From a virus: a stretch of 36,253 nt of DNA. The translations under genes and the position numbers were made by a program. The stretch covers positions 1 through 36,253 of the IMG/VR virus record IMGVR_UViG_3300032291_003083; one strand, given 5' to 3'. The first letter of the stretch is position 1; each line of letters opens with the position of its first letter. The notes under the pieces were generated by a model. It was not told the origin of the DNA and ran no database searches. It worked only from the letters and a program-made list of their open reading frames with translations. Positions 29,992-36,107 of this stretch are shown piece by piece.

Positions 29992-30219
29992 ATGAACGGA
30001 TTTCAATTGAAAGACAATAGAGAAGCATTAAAGCTATCTGTAGAAGATTTATCAAAACGCCTTAAAAGATGTGTGCCAATAATTAAGTATTGGGAGTCTA
30101 TTAAAACAGACTCTATCCCGAGCGATGTTGAAAGATTTATGAGTGCGCAAAAATTACCAGCTGGTTTTCATTTTTTAGATAATGTAAACTCGCGCTCAAT
30201 TGATTGCGCGGCAAAATAA
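29992..30219 (+). CDS. small HTH-like protein
   Basis: 75 residues; the upstream AAGTAGAGAATAAC contains only a weak ribosome-binding site. The N-terminal 45 residues look like a degenerate XRE domain: FQLKDNREALKLSVEDLSKR, then CVPIIKYWESIKTDSIPSDV in place of the recognition helix. The C-terminus (HFLDNVNSRSIDCAAK) is short. It sits where lambda has cII. A CII-like activator role is possible by position only. Confidence 0.65.
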   Translation: MNGFQLKDNREALKLSVEDLSKRLKRCVPIIKYWESIKTDSIPSDVERFMSAQKLPAGFHFLDNVNSRSIDCAAK

Positions 30220-30245
30220 TTTTGTTGTATAAGATTTTAAGGTTC

Positions 30246-30272
30246 GGCTACAGAGTTTTTAATTCTGTAGCC
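30246..30272 (+). promoter_or_regulatory. leader hairpin ahead of the replication genes
   Basis: GGCTACAGA (30246-30254) and TCTGTAGCC (30264-30272) form a perfect 9-bp stem with a 9-base T-rich loop. The sequence after it (TAAAAG) is not a terminator tail. It lies 40 bases before a small leader ORF with a strong ribosome-binding site. Confidence 0.5.
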
Positions 30273-30312
30273 TAAAAGTAGCTTGGCGGTTACTTAGTAG
30301 GAGAATATTAAC

Positions 30313-30387
30313 ATGGATGATTTTCAAAATAAAGCAAAACTTTGCTTGCTTCCTTTGTTGCCGCCCTCCCCTACTCGAAATAATTAA
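30313..30387 (+). CDS. 24-residue leader peptide
   Basis: The ATG at 30313 follows TAGGAGAATATTAAC, one of the better ribosome-binding sites in this region. The peptide is MDDFQNKAKLCLLPLLPPSP plus TRNN. The PLLPPSP stretch contains a polyproline-type motif of the sort that slows ribosomes lacking EF-P help. It ends 76 bases before the replication protein. It may be a regulatory leader; a chance ORF is possible. Confidence 0.4.
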   Translation: MDDFQNKAKLCLLPLLPPSPTRNN

Positions 30388-30463
30388 GACTTTAATTAAC
30401 GGTTTTTAATTGCTGTTTTATTGTGTTCAAATTTTTAAAAAAAATAACTATTAGGAGGGTTTA

Positions 30464-31768
30464 ATGAGTCGTTACAGGAAAGTAGAAGTAAAACTCTGGT
30501 CAGATTTAAAGTTTAACAACATGACACCGCCACAGCCTTGTGGTCAGTCCTTATTTATTTATTTAATGACAGGATTGCACACTACTCAGATACCTGGCCT
30601 GTCACGAGTGAGCGAAGAAACATTGGCTTCAGAATTAAAATGGAGCCTGGAAGGCTTTCGGGAAGCCTTTCGGGAAGTCTTTCGGGAAGGCATGGCGAAA
30701 GCAAATTGGGAGGCCAAATTAGTATGGCTTCCGAACGCTTTTAAGTACAACAAGCCAGCCTCCCCCAACGTTGTCAAATCCTGGAGTCTGGACATAGATT
30801 TGCTCCCAGATTGCGACTTAAAAAGCGAGGCTTTATACAAGCTTTCTGGAGAGTTAAAAGTGATGGGAGACGCTTATTTTAAAGTGTTTAAACCGTTTCT
30901 TGATAGATTACCAAATTCGATAAGTAAGCCTTTCGACAAGGCTTTTGATAAGCCTTTGCTAAAGCCTATCGATAAGCCTTTGGCAAAGCCTATCGGGAAG
31001 CCTATGCCTAATCAGGAACAGGAACAGGAACAGGAATTAATAAACCCCTTTAACCCCCCTTTGAAAAATTTTGAAATTGAGGCCGATGCGCCTCGAGGTT
31101 TAAATTTACTCGAACAACCCATTTTTGATTTTTGGAAAATTGAACTTGGTCACCCCGATGCCGTGATGGATAAACACTTGACCAGGACAATTCGTGAGGC
31201 GGTATCGCTGCACGGTAGCGCAAAATGCAAAGAAGCAATCCAGGGGTGCAAGCTTGACCCGTGGTGCAACGGCACAGATCCAAAATCAAACGGCATAATC
31301 CACGACGGGCTAGGGATGATTTTGAAAAACGCGGAAAGTGTCGAGCGATACGCATCAATCTTTAAAAACAGGGATAAAATCAAAGTACAGCCGCAAAAAA
31401 TTGCGGAAGATATTGCTGCAAAACAAAAAATAAAATGGCAGAAAGAACAGCAGGAAAGAAAAAATGAGGCTGAAAAAGAAGCTGCCAGGGTCGCAACTGA
31501 AAAAAGATGGAAAGAAAATTATCCGAACGAATTTTTATTTGAAGGTGAGCAGTTAAGCTTTATTCAAAAAATCGAACGACGCATCAAAGCCCACGAAAAT
31601 TGCGCTGAATACGACAAGCAAGCAAGCAAGAAAAACATTATCGAAATCGATGATAAAACGCTTGAAGAAAAATACCCCGATATTTTTGATTATGAAAAAA
31701 GCAGGCTTACTTATTACAAGGCATTAAAAAAAGCAAGAAGAATTTTTAAGGACAGTCAAAAAGTTTGA
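30464..31768 (+). CDS. replication initiator, lambda O-like
   Basis: 434 residues, TTAGGAGGGTTTA before ATG. The N-terminal 120 residues resemble phage replication proteins of the O type: MSRYRKVEVKLWSDLKFNNM, then GLSRVSEETLASELKWSLEG and WLPNAFKYNKPASPNVVKSW. A repetitive linker follows (KPFDKAFDKPLLKPIDKPLA, residues about 156-180; QEQEQEQE at about 182-190). A middle domain (FDFWKIELGHPDAVMDKHLT...) is of the kind that contacts host helicase machinery. The C-terminus is a long charged coiled coil. With no phage polymerase, primase or helicase, it would recruit the host replisome. The linker DNA is itself a set of iterons. Confidence 0.75.
   Translation: MSRYRKVEVKLWSDLKFNNMTPPQPCGQSLFIYLMTGLHTTQIPGLSRVSEETLASELKWSLEGFREAFREVFREGMAKANWEAKLVWLPNAFKYNKPASPNVVKSWSLDIDLLPDCDLKSEALYKLSGELKVMGDAYFKVFKPFLDRLPNSISKPFDKAFDKPLLKPIDKPLAKPIGKPMPNQEQEQEQELINPFNPPLKNFEIEADAPRGLNLLEQPIFDFWKIELGHPDAVMDKHLTRTIREAVSLHGSAKCKEAIQGCKLDPWCNGTDPKSNGIIHDGLGMILKNAESVERYASIFKNRDKIKVQPQKIAEDIAAKQKIKWQKEQQERKNEAEKEAARVATEKRWKENYPNEFLFEGEQLSFIQKIERRIKAHENCAEYDKQASKKNIIEIDDKTLEEKYPDIFDYEKSRLTYYKALKKARRIFKDSQKV
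30648..30695 (+). repeat. iteron array 1 (4 x 12 bp) inside the replication gene
   Basis: Four tandem 12-bp units: TGGAAGGCTTTC, GGGAAGCCTTTC, GGGAAGTCTTTC, GGGAAGGCATGG. They encode the repeated F-R-E-(A/V/G). The core is AAGCCTT or its complement. Probable initiator binding sites forming part of the origin. Confidence 0.7.
30923..31006 (+). repeat. iteron array 2 (7 x 12 bp), probable replication origin
   Basis: Seven tandem 12-bp units, for example AGTAAGCCTTTC, GATAAGCCTTTG, CTAAAGCCTATC, GCAAAGCCTATC, each with the core AAGCCT-W-T (one has AAGGCTT). They encode (D/A/G)-K-P-x repeats. Four copies of the hexamer CAGGAA follow at 31013-31036 and then an AT-rich stretch with CCCC tracts (31037-31070) that could be the unwinding element. 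Position inside an O-like gene matches the lambda origin. Confidence 0.7.
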
Positions 31769-31988
31769 AAAATTTGTTATTTTTGTAAAATTGATTATTT
31801 TATTGAATTAAAAGTACTCAAAATATTGAATCTGAGAGCCTTGGTTTGATTATTTTGTGATTTTAGTGGAAAGGGTAGGGCGTAAGAATAATTATTGAAT
31901 TTATAGTATTTAAAATAGGAATTTTGTCTGTTATCATAAATGCTATTTTTTGAAATCTAAACACAAATAAAAATTTGAGGGCAGGGCG
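31769..31988 (+). other. AT-rich intergenic stretch
   Basis: 220 bases between the replication protein and the GTG-started gene at 31989. Very AT-rich with many TATT/TTGAAT words; two GC islands (GGGTAGGGCGT at about 31876 and GGCAGGGCGG before 31989) share AGGGCG. No convincing promoter, hairpin or ORF. It could serve as replication-unwinding sequence. Confidence 0.4.
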
Positions 31989-32210
31989 GTGAGCATTCGA
32001 ACTGACAGATTAAAAAAATTAACAGTACAGGAAAAAATAATCTGGAATCTTTACAAAGAAATAAAAATTGTTAAAAAACTTTTAAAACAAGTTGAAAAAG
32101 ACATGCTTGGTTCTAAACACAATAATTATCATCATAGTAGCGTTGCAAGCAATTTAAAAACAAGATGGAAAACCCTTTTAAACAAAATTAATTTTTTAAA
32201 AAATGAATGA
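31989..32210 (+). CDS. small basic coiled-coil protein
   Basis: 73 residues from a GTG start at 31989 behind GAGGGCAGGGCG. Almost entirely a basic helix: RTDRLKKLTVQEKIIWNLYK, EIKIVKKLLKQVEKDMLG, a short H/N/S loop (SKHNNYHHSS), then NLKTRWKTLLNKINFLKNE. A nucleic-acid-binding helical hairpin is likely. It overlaps the nuclease gene by eight bases, so the two may act together. Confidence 0.6.
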   Translation: MSIRTDRLKKLTVQEKIIWNLYKEIKIVKKLLKQVEKDMLGSKHNNYHHSSVASNLKTRWKTLLNKINFLKNE

Positions 32211-32586
32211 ATGTAAACACAAATGGGCGTACGCTTCAATTTTACACATGACAATTTGTGAAGTTTGTCACAAGCAAAAAACTGAAAAAGAAAACAAGTA
32301 CGGCGCAAAGCGTACAACGTATAACGATAAAGAATATCATTCAACGAAAGAAGCAAAGTATGCAGCCAGGCTTGATTTAAAAATAAAGGCGGGGATTGTG
32401 CTTTACTATTTAGAGCAGGTGCCACTACGTTATAAAGGGGGGGGGAAGCTTATAATTGATTTTATTGTGTTTAATGTTGATAGGACTGTTGAATACATAG
32501 ATGTTAAAGGTAGTATCACAGCAATGTATCTAGCAAAAAAACGCATAGTAGAAGCGACGTATCCAATAAAGATAAAAGAGGTTTAA
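32203..32586 (+). CDS. DUF1064-type PD-(D/E)XK nuclease (resolvase-like) with zinc finger
   Basis: 127 residues. It starts with a C-K-H...C-E-V-C element (residues 4-22), a plausible zinc finger. From residue 32 it matches DUF1064 phage nucleases: NKYGAKRTTYNDKEYHSTKE, the KLIIDFIVF strand with D86, VEYIDVKG with D100 and K102, and the closing AKKRIVEATYPI helix. Such proteins are thought to resolve Holliday junctions or branched DNA before packaging. A run of nine G (32437-32445) encodes K-G-G-G-K just before the catalytic strand, a frameshift-prone site. Overlaps the previous gene by eight bases. Confidence 0.8.
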   Translation: MNECKHKWAYASILHMTICEVCHKQKTEKENKYGAKRTTYNDKEYHSTKEAKYAARLDLKIKAGIVLYYLEQVPLRYKGGGKLIIDFIVFNVDRTVEYIDVKGSITAMYLAKKRIVEATYPIKIKEV

Positions 32587-32592
32587 TTAATC

Positions 32593-32955
32593 ATGCACAT
32601 TTTACAAAAAAATTATACTACCGTTAATATTAGAGATATTTTTATTTCGTTTCCTAAGGGTTTTATAGACCCATTCCCAGCAAGCAAGAAAAAAAATAAT
32701 GACTATTATTATTTTGAATTTGAGCTTCAGAATGACATTATCGTAATGGTTGAACATTTTAAAGGAAGGTTTAGTGCTCAATATTTTGTTGTATCGGATT
32801 TGAATTCAAAAGAAAGAACATTGTCAATAAAAACTAGATACATGCCCTGTCATGAATTAATTGTTATCTTAGAGGCGCTTAATGAAGCTAGTGTTGAGAT
32901 GCCACGATTAAAGGAGTCAAATTCGACCCCTTTGTTTAAAGATTCCTATTTTTGA
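32593..32955 (+). CDS. hypothetical protein
   Basis: 120 residues beginning six bases after the nuclease stop with AAAGAGGTTTAATTAATC ahead of the ATG. Beta-rich core: YYYFEFELQNDIIVMVEHFK, then GRFSAQYFVVSDLNSKERTL, and a helix HELIVILEALNEASVE. No catalytic motif or membrane segment. The 3' end overlaps the convergent leftward gene by 39 bases. Unknown function, end of the rightward replication operon. Confidence 0.7.
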   Translation: MHILQKNYTTVNIRDIFISFPKGFIDPFPASKKKNNDYYYFEFELQNDIIVMVEHFKGRFSAQYFVVSDLNSKERTLSIKTRYMPCHELIVILEALNEASVEMPRLKESNSTPLFKDSYF

Positions 32956-33186
32956 TTCAAGAATTCCAACCGCAAAATTTGGTTCACAATCCCACGCTAC
33001 AAAATAAAGAATAATACCGTCATGATAAATACTGCCTAACACAATGCCTGTTTCTCCGTCCTTGTGTGCATCCCCAGGCTCTGAATTTTTTTTATAAATC
33101 ATTAGCCCGTTTTTAAATGCGCCAGGGTGTTCGTTTTTAGTAAATGCTCCTTTGTAGGGCGGATGTTCTTTTAGCTCTATTTCCAT
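32917..33186 (-). CDS. hypothetical protein
   Basis: 89 residues. Opens EIELKEHPPYKGAFTKNEHP, a Pro/Gly/His-rich segment, then strands GETGIVLGSIYHDGIILYFV and WDCEPNFAVGILESKIGIFK: probably a small SH3-like or OB-like barrel. No Shine-Dalgarno before ATG 33186, which overlaps the end of the previous gene, so translation is coupled. Its 3' end is antisense to the end of the rightward operon. Confidence 0.65.
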   Translation of the reverse strand: MEIELKEHPPYKGAFTKNEHPGAFKNGLMIYKKNSEPGDAHKDGETGIVLGSIYHDGIILYFVAWDCEPNFAVGILESKIGIFKQRGRI

Positions 33187-33428
33187 TTTAATTTTTCAAG
33201 TTTGTTAATTTTTAAAACCATATCTTGAGAATCTGAGGAAGGAAAGTTTTCAATTTGTATCGCGTCTAACATGTATAAATTACCAACGGCTATAATAACT
33301 GTAAAAATGTCAAAGTAAGACTGCTTTGCAAGCCATTTGAGGTTACAAGTTAAAGCGTTATCATCTCCTATCAGATTTTGAATTACGCTTAACAAGCATG
33401 CTTGTATAAGTTTATCTTCTTGGATCAT
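33177..33428 (-). CDS. hypothetical protein
   Basis: 83 residues; ATG 33428 overlaps the TGA of the winged-helix gene (ATGA). Helical: EDKLIQACLLSVIQNLIGDD, a middle NLKWLAKQSYFDIFTVIIAV, then SQDMVLKINKLEKLKWK. Moderately hydrophobic but no clear membrane helix. Middle gene of a three-gene leftward operon; unrecognised. Confidence 0.65.
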   Translation of the reverse strand: MIQEDKLIQACLLSVIQNLIGDDNALTCNLKWLAKQSYFDIFTVIIAVGNLYMLDAIQIENFPSSDSQDMVLKINKLEKLKWK

Positions 33429-33775
33429 GATTGTTCAATTTCTTGATTTTCAATTTCAATAGATTTTTTTTTGTTTTTTTGTTTTTTAATCGGGTTTGTA
33501 TTTAATATAAACACACCTGATTTTGCGCCTGCACTTGATAATATCCCTAGGTTAACTAAACTATAACAAATTCTTGCCGCAAGTTTTCTGCTGATTTGTT
33601 TTCCGTATCCTCTGTACGCGCCAATGATTAATTCATTTAACGACAATTCTTTTTTAATTTCAAACATTTCTTTAAAGATAGTAGCGTATTCACCTTTTTG
33701 TTCTTTTAATTCTTTTGATACTTCTTCGGGTATTTCTTCTAAATTTGTTGTATTAAAAATTGACTCATCAATCAT
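33425..33775 (-). CDS. winged-helix-like putative regulator
   Basis: 116 residues from ATG 33775, which follows AACGGAGATAATC; an open frame upstream to 33865 covers the promoter region and is rejected. The acidic N-terminus (MIDESIFNTTNLEEIPEEVS) leads into a probable winged helix: KELSLNELIIGAYRGYGKQI, SRKLAARICYSLVNLGILSS, then the wing AKSGVFILN. The C-terminus is basic (KKQKNKKKS). It has its own promoter and operator, fitting an autoregulated transcription factor. Family not certain. Confidence 0.65.
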   Translation of the reverse strand: MIDESIFNTTNLEEIPEEVSKELKEQKGEYATIFKEMFEIKKELSLNELIIGAYRGYGKQISRKLAARICYSLVNLGILSSAGAKSGVFILNTNPIKKQKNKKKSIEIENQEIEQS

Positions 33776-33829
33776 GATTATCTCCGTTTTGTTTTTTATT
33801 TTATAAAAGTTTTTAATTGTTTCAATCCA

Positions 33830-33893
33830 CGCGCTAAAATTAAGCGCGAAACTTGCGAAAATCAATAGTATTACGTATTACTATAATACACAA
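33830..33893 (-). promoter_or_regulatory. leftward promoter, GTAATAC repeats and leader hairpin
   Basis: Leftward TTGTGT (33888-33893), 17 bp, TACTAT (33865-33870). Inside the spacer, leftward GTAATAC occurs twice in tandem, and TAGTA (33866-33870) and TACTA (33879-33883) form a dyad around TTACGTAT. The 83-base leader carries a hairpin CGCGCT (33830-33835) / AGCGCG (33843-33848). The -35 is weak, which suggests activation. Confidence 0.5.
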
Positions 33894-33896
33894 TGC

Positions 33897-33924
33897 AAAA
33901 AGCGAGATTTTATGTCTCGCTTTT
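33897..33924 (-). terminator. terminator of the leftward early operon
   Basis: A perfect 10-bp stem: TCTCGCTTTT (33915-33924) with AAAAGCGAGA (33898-33907), loop of seven bases. Leftward the stem ends in five T residues, a standard intrinsic terminator 21 bases past the last gene (33945). Rightward it is followed by TTTTGCTATTTTTT, so it could work both ways. It abuts the next promoter. Confidence 0.8.
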
Positions 33925-33944
33925 GCTATTTTTTATAATGTACT

Positions 33945-34142
33945 TTAAATGTGTAGATTTGTTTTAGACCTATCGCCGTATAATCCAAAATAATTTATAT
34001 TTCTTTGTATTGTTAATGACTCTATTTCTTCTGGCTTTACATTTTCTGTAATTGCTGTAAATAACACGCCGCGAGACAAGCTTTTAACTTGTTGTATAAA
34101 GTTTTGCTTGTCTAATTGTTTCATCCATTCATTTTCTATCAT
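33945..34142 (-). CDS. small hypothetical protein
   Basis: 65 residues, GATGAGGTGATGAA before ATG 34142, which overlaps the preceding gene by four bases. Helical N-terminus (ENEWMKQLDKQNFIQQVKSL), then SRGVLFTAITENVKPEEIES and a short C-terminal strand (NINYFGLYGDRSKTN). Last gene of the leftward early operon. Unrecognised. Confidence 0.6.
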   Translation of the reverse strand: MIENEWMKQLDKQNFIQQVKSLSRGVLFTAITENVKPEEIESLTIQRNINYFGLYGDRSKTNLHI

Positions 34143-34462
34143 TTCATCACCTCATCATTGATTATTGATTGTTTTTTATTTATCCACATACCTCCCCTTT
34201 TTTCTGCAAGCACGTTTTCAAGTTGTCCGTTTTTGTCAACAGAATCACCTACTTGCAAAATCTTTATTCCATAATCGTTTAATCCTAGAATTTTTTTTGC
34301 TTCTTTAATATCAATTGCTTCTATCGTTTCTGCTTTTATAATTTTTGGCCCTTCGTATTTATTAATATTCTTAAAACTTTTGCCGATATAACTTGGGTAT
34401 ATTGCATAATAAAATTTTTTACAGATTCCGTCACAATTTTTGTTCATTTTATAATTGCACAT
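34139..34462 (-). CDS. hypothetical protein
   Basis: 107 residues. The N-terminus has three Cys (MCNYKMNKNCDGICKK), possibly a metal site, followed by FYYAIYPSYIGKSFKNINKY and a mixed domain with EAKKILGLNDYGIKILQVGD. There is no Shine-Dalgarno before ATG 34462; starting at the second Met removes one Cys. Unknown function, leftward early operon. Confidence 0.6.
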   Translation of the reverse strand: MCNYKMNKNCDGICKKFYYAIYPSYIGKSFKNINKYEGPKIIKAETIEAIDIKEAKKILGLNDYGIKILQVGDSVDKNGQLENVLAEKRGGMWINKKQSIINDEVMK

Positions 34463-34469
34463 TCTGTTT

Positions 34470-34652
34470 TTATTTTAGTGCATTTAATACTTTAGAGTAA
34501 GCGGCCATCGCGCCCCCTGATTCTGATATTAATTCTATTTTATTTTTTTCTTCCAATTCATTGGCTGGATTTATTTTTATCGCTTCTTCAAGCCGTCTTT
34601 TCTCTTCAATTATTTCTTTTAGTATGTATTCCTTAACTTCTTTATTGGTCAT
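34470..34652 (-). CDS. small helical hypothetical protein
   Basis: 60 residues, TAAGGAGATTAAAAA before ATG 34652. One long charged helix (NKEVKEYILKEIIEEKRRLE), a proline break, then a second helix with ELISESGGAMAAYSKVLNAL. Typical of early phage host-interaction proteins in size and charge; no family recognised. Confidence 0.65.
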   Translation of the reverse strand: MTNKEVKEYILKEIIEEKRRLEEAIKINPANELEEKNKIELISESGGAMAAYSKVLNALK

Positions 34653-34664
34653 TTTTTAATCTCC

Positions 34665-35012
34665 TTAATTTATAACCTCAACATTATCATTACCCCATAA
34701 TTTGCCCGCACAGGTCATGCCATCAAAAACAATTTCTTTTTTTTGATTAAGTCCAATTATGCGCCCAACACCCTTTGAAATGTCTCCATGTACTTTGTGA
34801 TACGAGACTACATCCTTTTGATAATCCGATATTATCTTATCTTGTTCTCGTTTTAATTGATTTTGTTGAGCAATACCCTGATTTGCAAGAGCTTTGTTAG
34901 AAATAAACTTAGTAATAGCCTCTAATTTTTTGCACATTATGCTGTTATATCTAAGAGATCTATACTCGTTAGAAGAAATGGGTAAATCATAGCTTAATTT
35001 AATCGTTATCAT
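34665..35012 (-). CDS. hypothetical protein
   Basis: 115 residues, ATAAAGGAGACTAAAAA before ATG 35012. A beta start (MITIKLSYDLPISSNEYRSL), a long polar helix (ANQGIAQQNQLKREQDKIIS) and a C-terminal beta segment (GVGRIIGLNQKKEIVFDGMT). Soluble. Unrecognised. Same initiation cassette as its neighbours. Confidence 0.65.
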   Translation of the reverse strand: MITIKLSYDLPISSNEYRSLRYNSIMCKKLEAITKFISNKALANQGIAQQNQLKREQDKIISDYQKDVVSYHKVHGDISKGVGRIIGLNQKKEIVFDGMTCAGKLWGNDNVEVIN

Positions 35013-35083
35013 TTTTTAGTCTCCTTTATTTTAAGTTATTTCAATTTTTTAATTGTTTCTATTTTATTGCATTGTTTAGTTAG

Positions 35084-35302
35084 TTATTCGCCGTCTAAAA
35101 TTTCTATTACGTCGAACGAATAAAATTCTCTTATTTCGCCATTATAATAATCAAAGGAATCACGCACGCGCTGCACAATTGTTTTATTTCCCGTTTTCGC
35201 CTCGTTTTCTTCCGCTAGTTTTTTGGCTAAATCATAACCACTTGCAGTGGTGAAGCTGCCCATGTGTTCGCCGTCCTTTATATTTTTTATTAAGTTTTTC
35301 AT
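35084..35302 (-). CDS. small hypothetical protein
   Basis: 72 residues from ATG 35302, which follows AAACGGAGACTAGAA; an open frame up to 35356 overlaps the next gene and lacks a ribosome-binding site. It reads MKNLIKNIKDGEHMGSFTTA, a helix YDLAKKLAEENEAK, strand TIVQRVRDSF, and ends EFYSFDVIEILDGE: a small alpha/beta domain. Unknown function. Confidence 0.65.
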   Translation of the reverse strand: MKNLIKNIKDGEHMGSFTTASGYDLAKKLAEENEAKTGNKTIVQRVRDSFDYYNGEIREFYSFDVIEILDGE

Positions 35303-35343
35303 TTCTAGTCTCCGTTTTTTTAAATTTAATTTATACCTGTAGG

Positions 35344-35541
35344 CTATATAAGGCATTCTGACAATTCGACAACGCGGCCATTAAGATAGTTAATGTCAAT
35401 TTCTTGCATTTTGTGCAAACATTTTAGAGCCATATCGTAGTTTCTGTGTTTGTGCCCGCAACAATCTTCATAAAAATGTGTAGAAGATTCTGATAATTTA
35501 TTGTTCCATGACTTGCAAGCCGTGTATTTTTCTCTGTTCAT
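35344..35541 (-). CDS. small Cys/His-rich protein
   Basis: 65 residues, TTAAGGAGACTAAAAA before ATG. Contains C9, H22, C27-C28, H30, H32, C41, H43 (EDCCGHKHRNYDMALKCLHK), a plausible zinc-binding cluster with C2H2-like spacing. Starts four bases inside the preceding stop. Likely nucleic-acid or protein-binding; target unknown. Confidence 0.65.
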   Translation of the reverse strand: MNREKYTACKSWNNKLSESSTHFYEDCCGHKHRNYDMALKCLHKMQEIDINYLNGRVVELSECLI

Positions 35542-35867
35542 TTTTTAGTCTCCTTAAAACATTCATGCGTTTTTAACCTAGCTTCTTTTGCAAATTCAAT
35601 CGCTAAAAAAATAATTTCATTTACATTTTTAAATCTAGTTTCATCTATGTTTAAAATTAATTCCCCAAGCCAATTTATTAATAACGTTTCAACCTGATCC
35701 GCGTTTAATTTTGTACCGCCTGTCCGAAAACCCCCCATCTCAGGATTAAGACATTTAAAATCAATATAAATATGCCGATAACCTTTTTCAGCAAGTTTTT
35801 TATAATTTGGAATTTCTGATTTTAAAAAAAATTCATATTGCCCAAATTTTTTATTTAATATTTCCAT
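35538..35867 (-). CDS. hypothetical protein
   Basis: 109 residues, AAGGGGGTTAAAAA before ATG 35867. N-terminal alpha/beta portion (GYRHIYIDFKCLNPEMGGFR), a Gly/Thr turn (RTGGTKLNADQVETLLINWL), then a C-terminal helix with EIIFLAIEFAKEARLKTHEC. Soluble; no motif recognised. Leftward early operon. Confidence 0.65.
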   Translation of the reverse strand: MEILNKKFGQYEFFLKSEIPNYKKLAEKGYRHIYIDFKCLNPEMGGFRTGGTKLNADQVETLLINWLGELILNIDETRFKNVNEIIFLAIEFAKEARLKTHECFKETKK

Positions 35868-35883
35868 TTTTTAACCCCCTTTT

Positions 35884-36090
35884 TTATGATTTCGATTTAA
35901 AATAATCGTCTAGTATTTCGTATTCTTTTCTTCTGATGCGGTCTAAAAAAGTGTCTACCTCATCCATGTTTGAAGGAAAAATATAAAACGCGTCATCTCT
36001 AACCCAGCTTACAACCGCGTGCCCGCTTATTTCTTGATATTTGCAATAGGCACAATTTACTTTAATTACTTGATATTCGTCCAATTTCAT
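35884..36090 (-). CDS. small hypothetical protein
   Basis: 68 residues, AGTAAAGGAGACCAAAAA before ATG 36090. YQVIKVNCAYCKYQEISGHA gives a C-x-x-C near the N-terminus; VVSWVRDDAFYIFPSNMDEV and a charged helix follow. The single CxxC could be a half zinc site or redox pair. It follows the gene split across the circular junction. Unrecognised. Confidence 0.65.
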   Translation of the reverse strand: MKLDEYQVIKVNCAYCKYQEISGHAVVSWVRDDAFYIFPSNMDEVDTFLDRIRRKEYEILDDYFKSKS

Positions 36091-36107
36091 TTTTTGGTCT
36101 CCTTTAC

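Noticed and set aside
31050-31383. Two antisense frames of 77 and 102 codons opposite the replication gene
   Set aside because: No ribosome-binding sites, Cys/Arg/Ser-rich composition typical of antisense shadows of a coding region.
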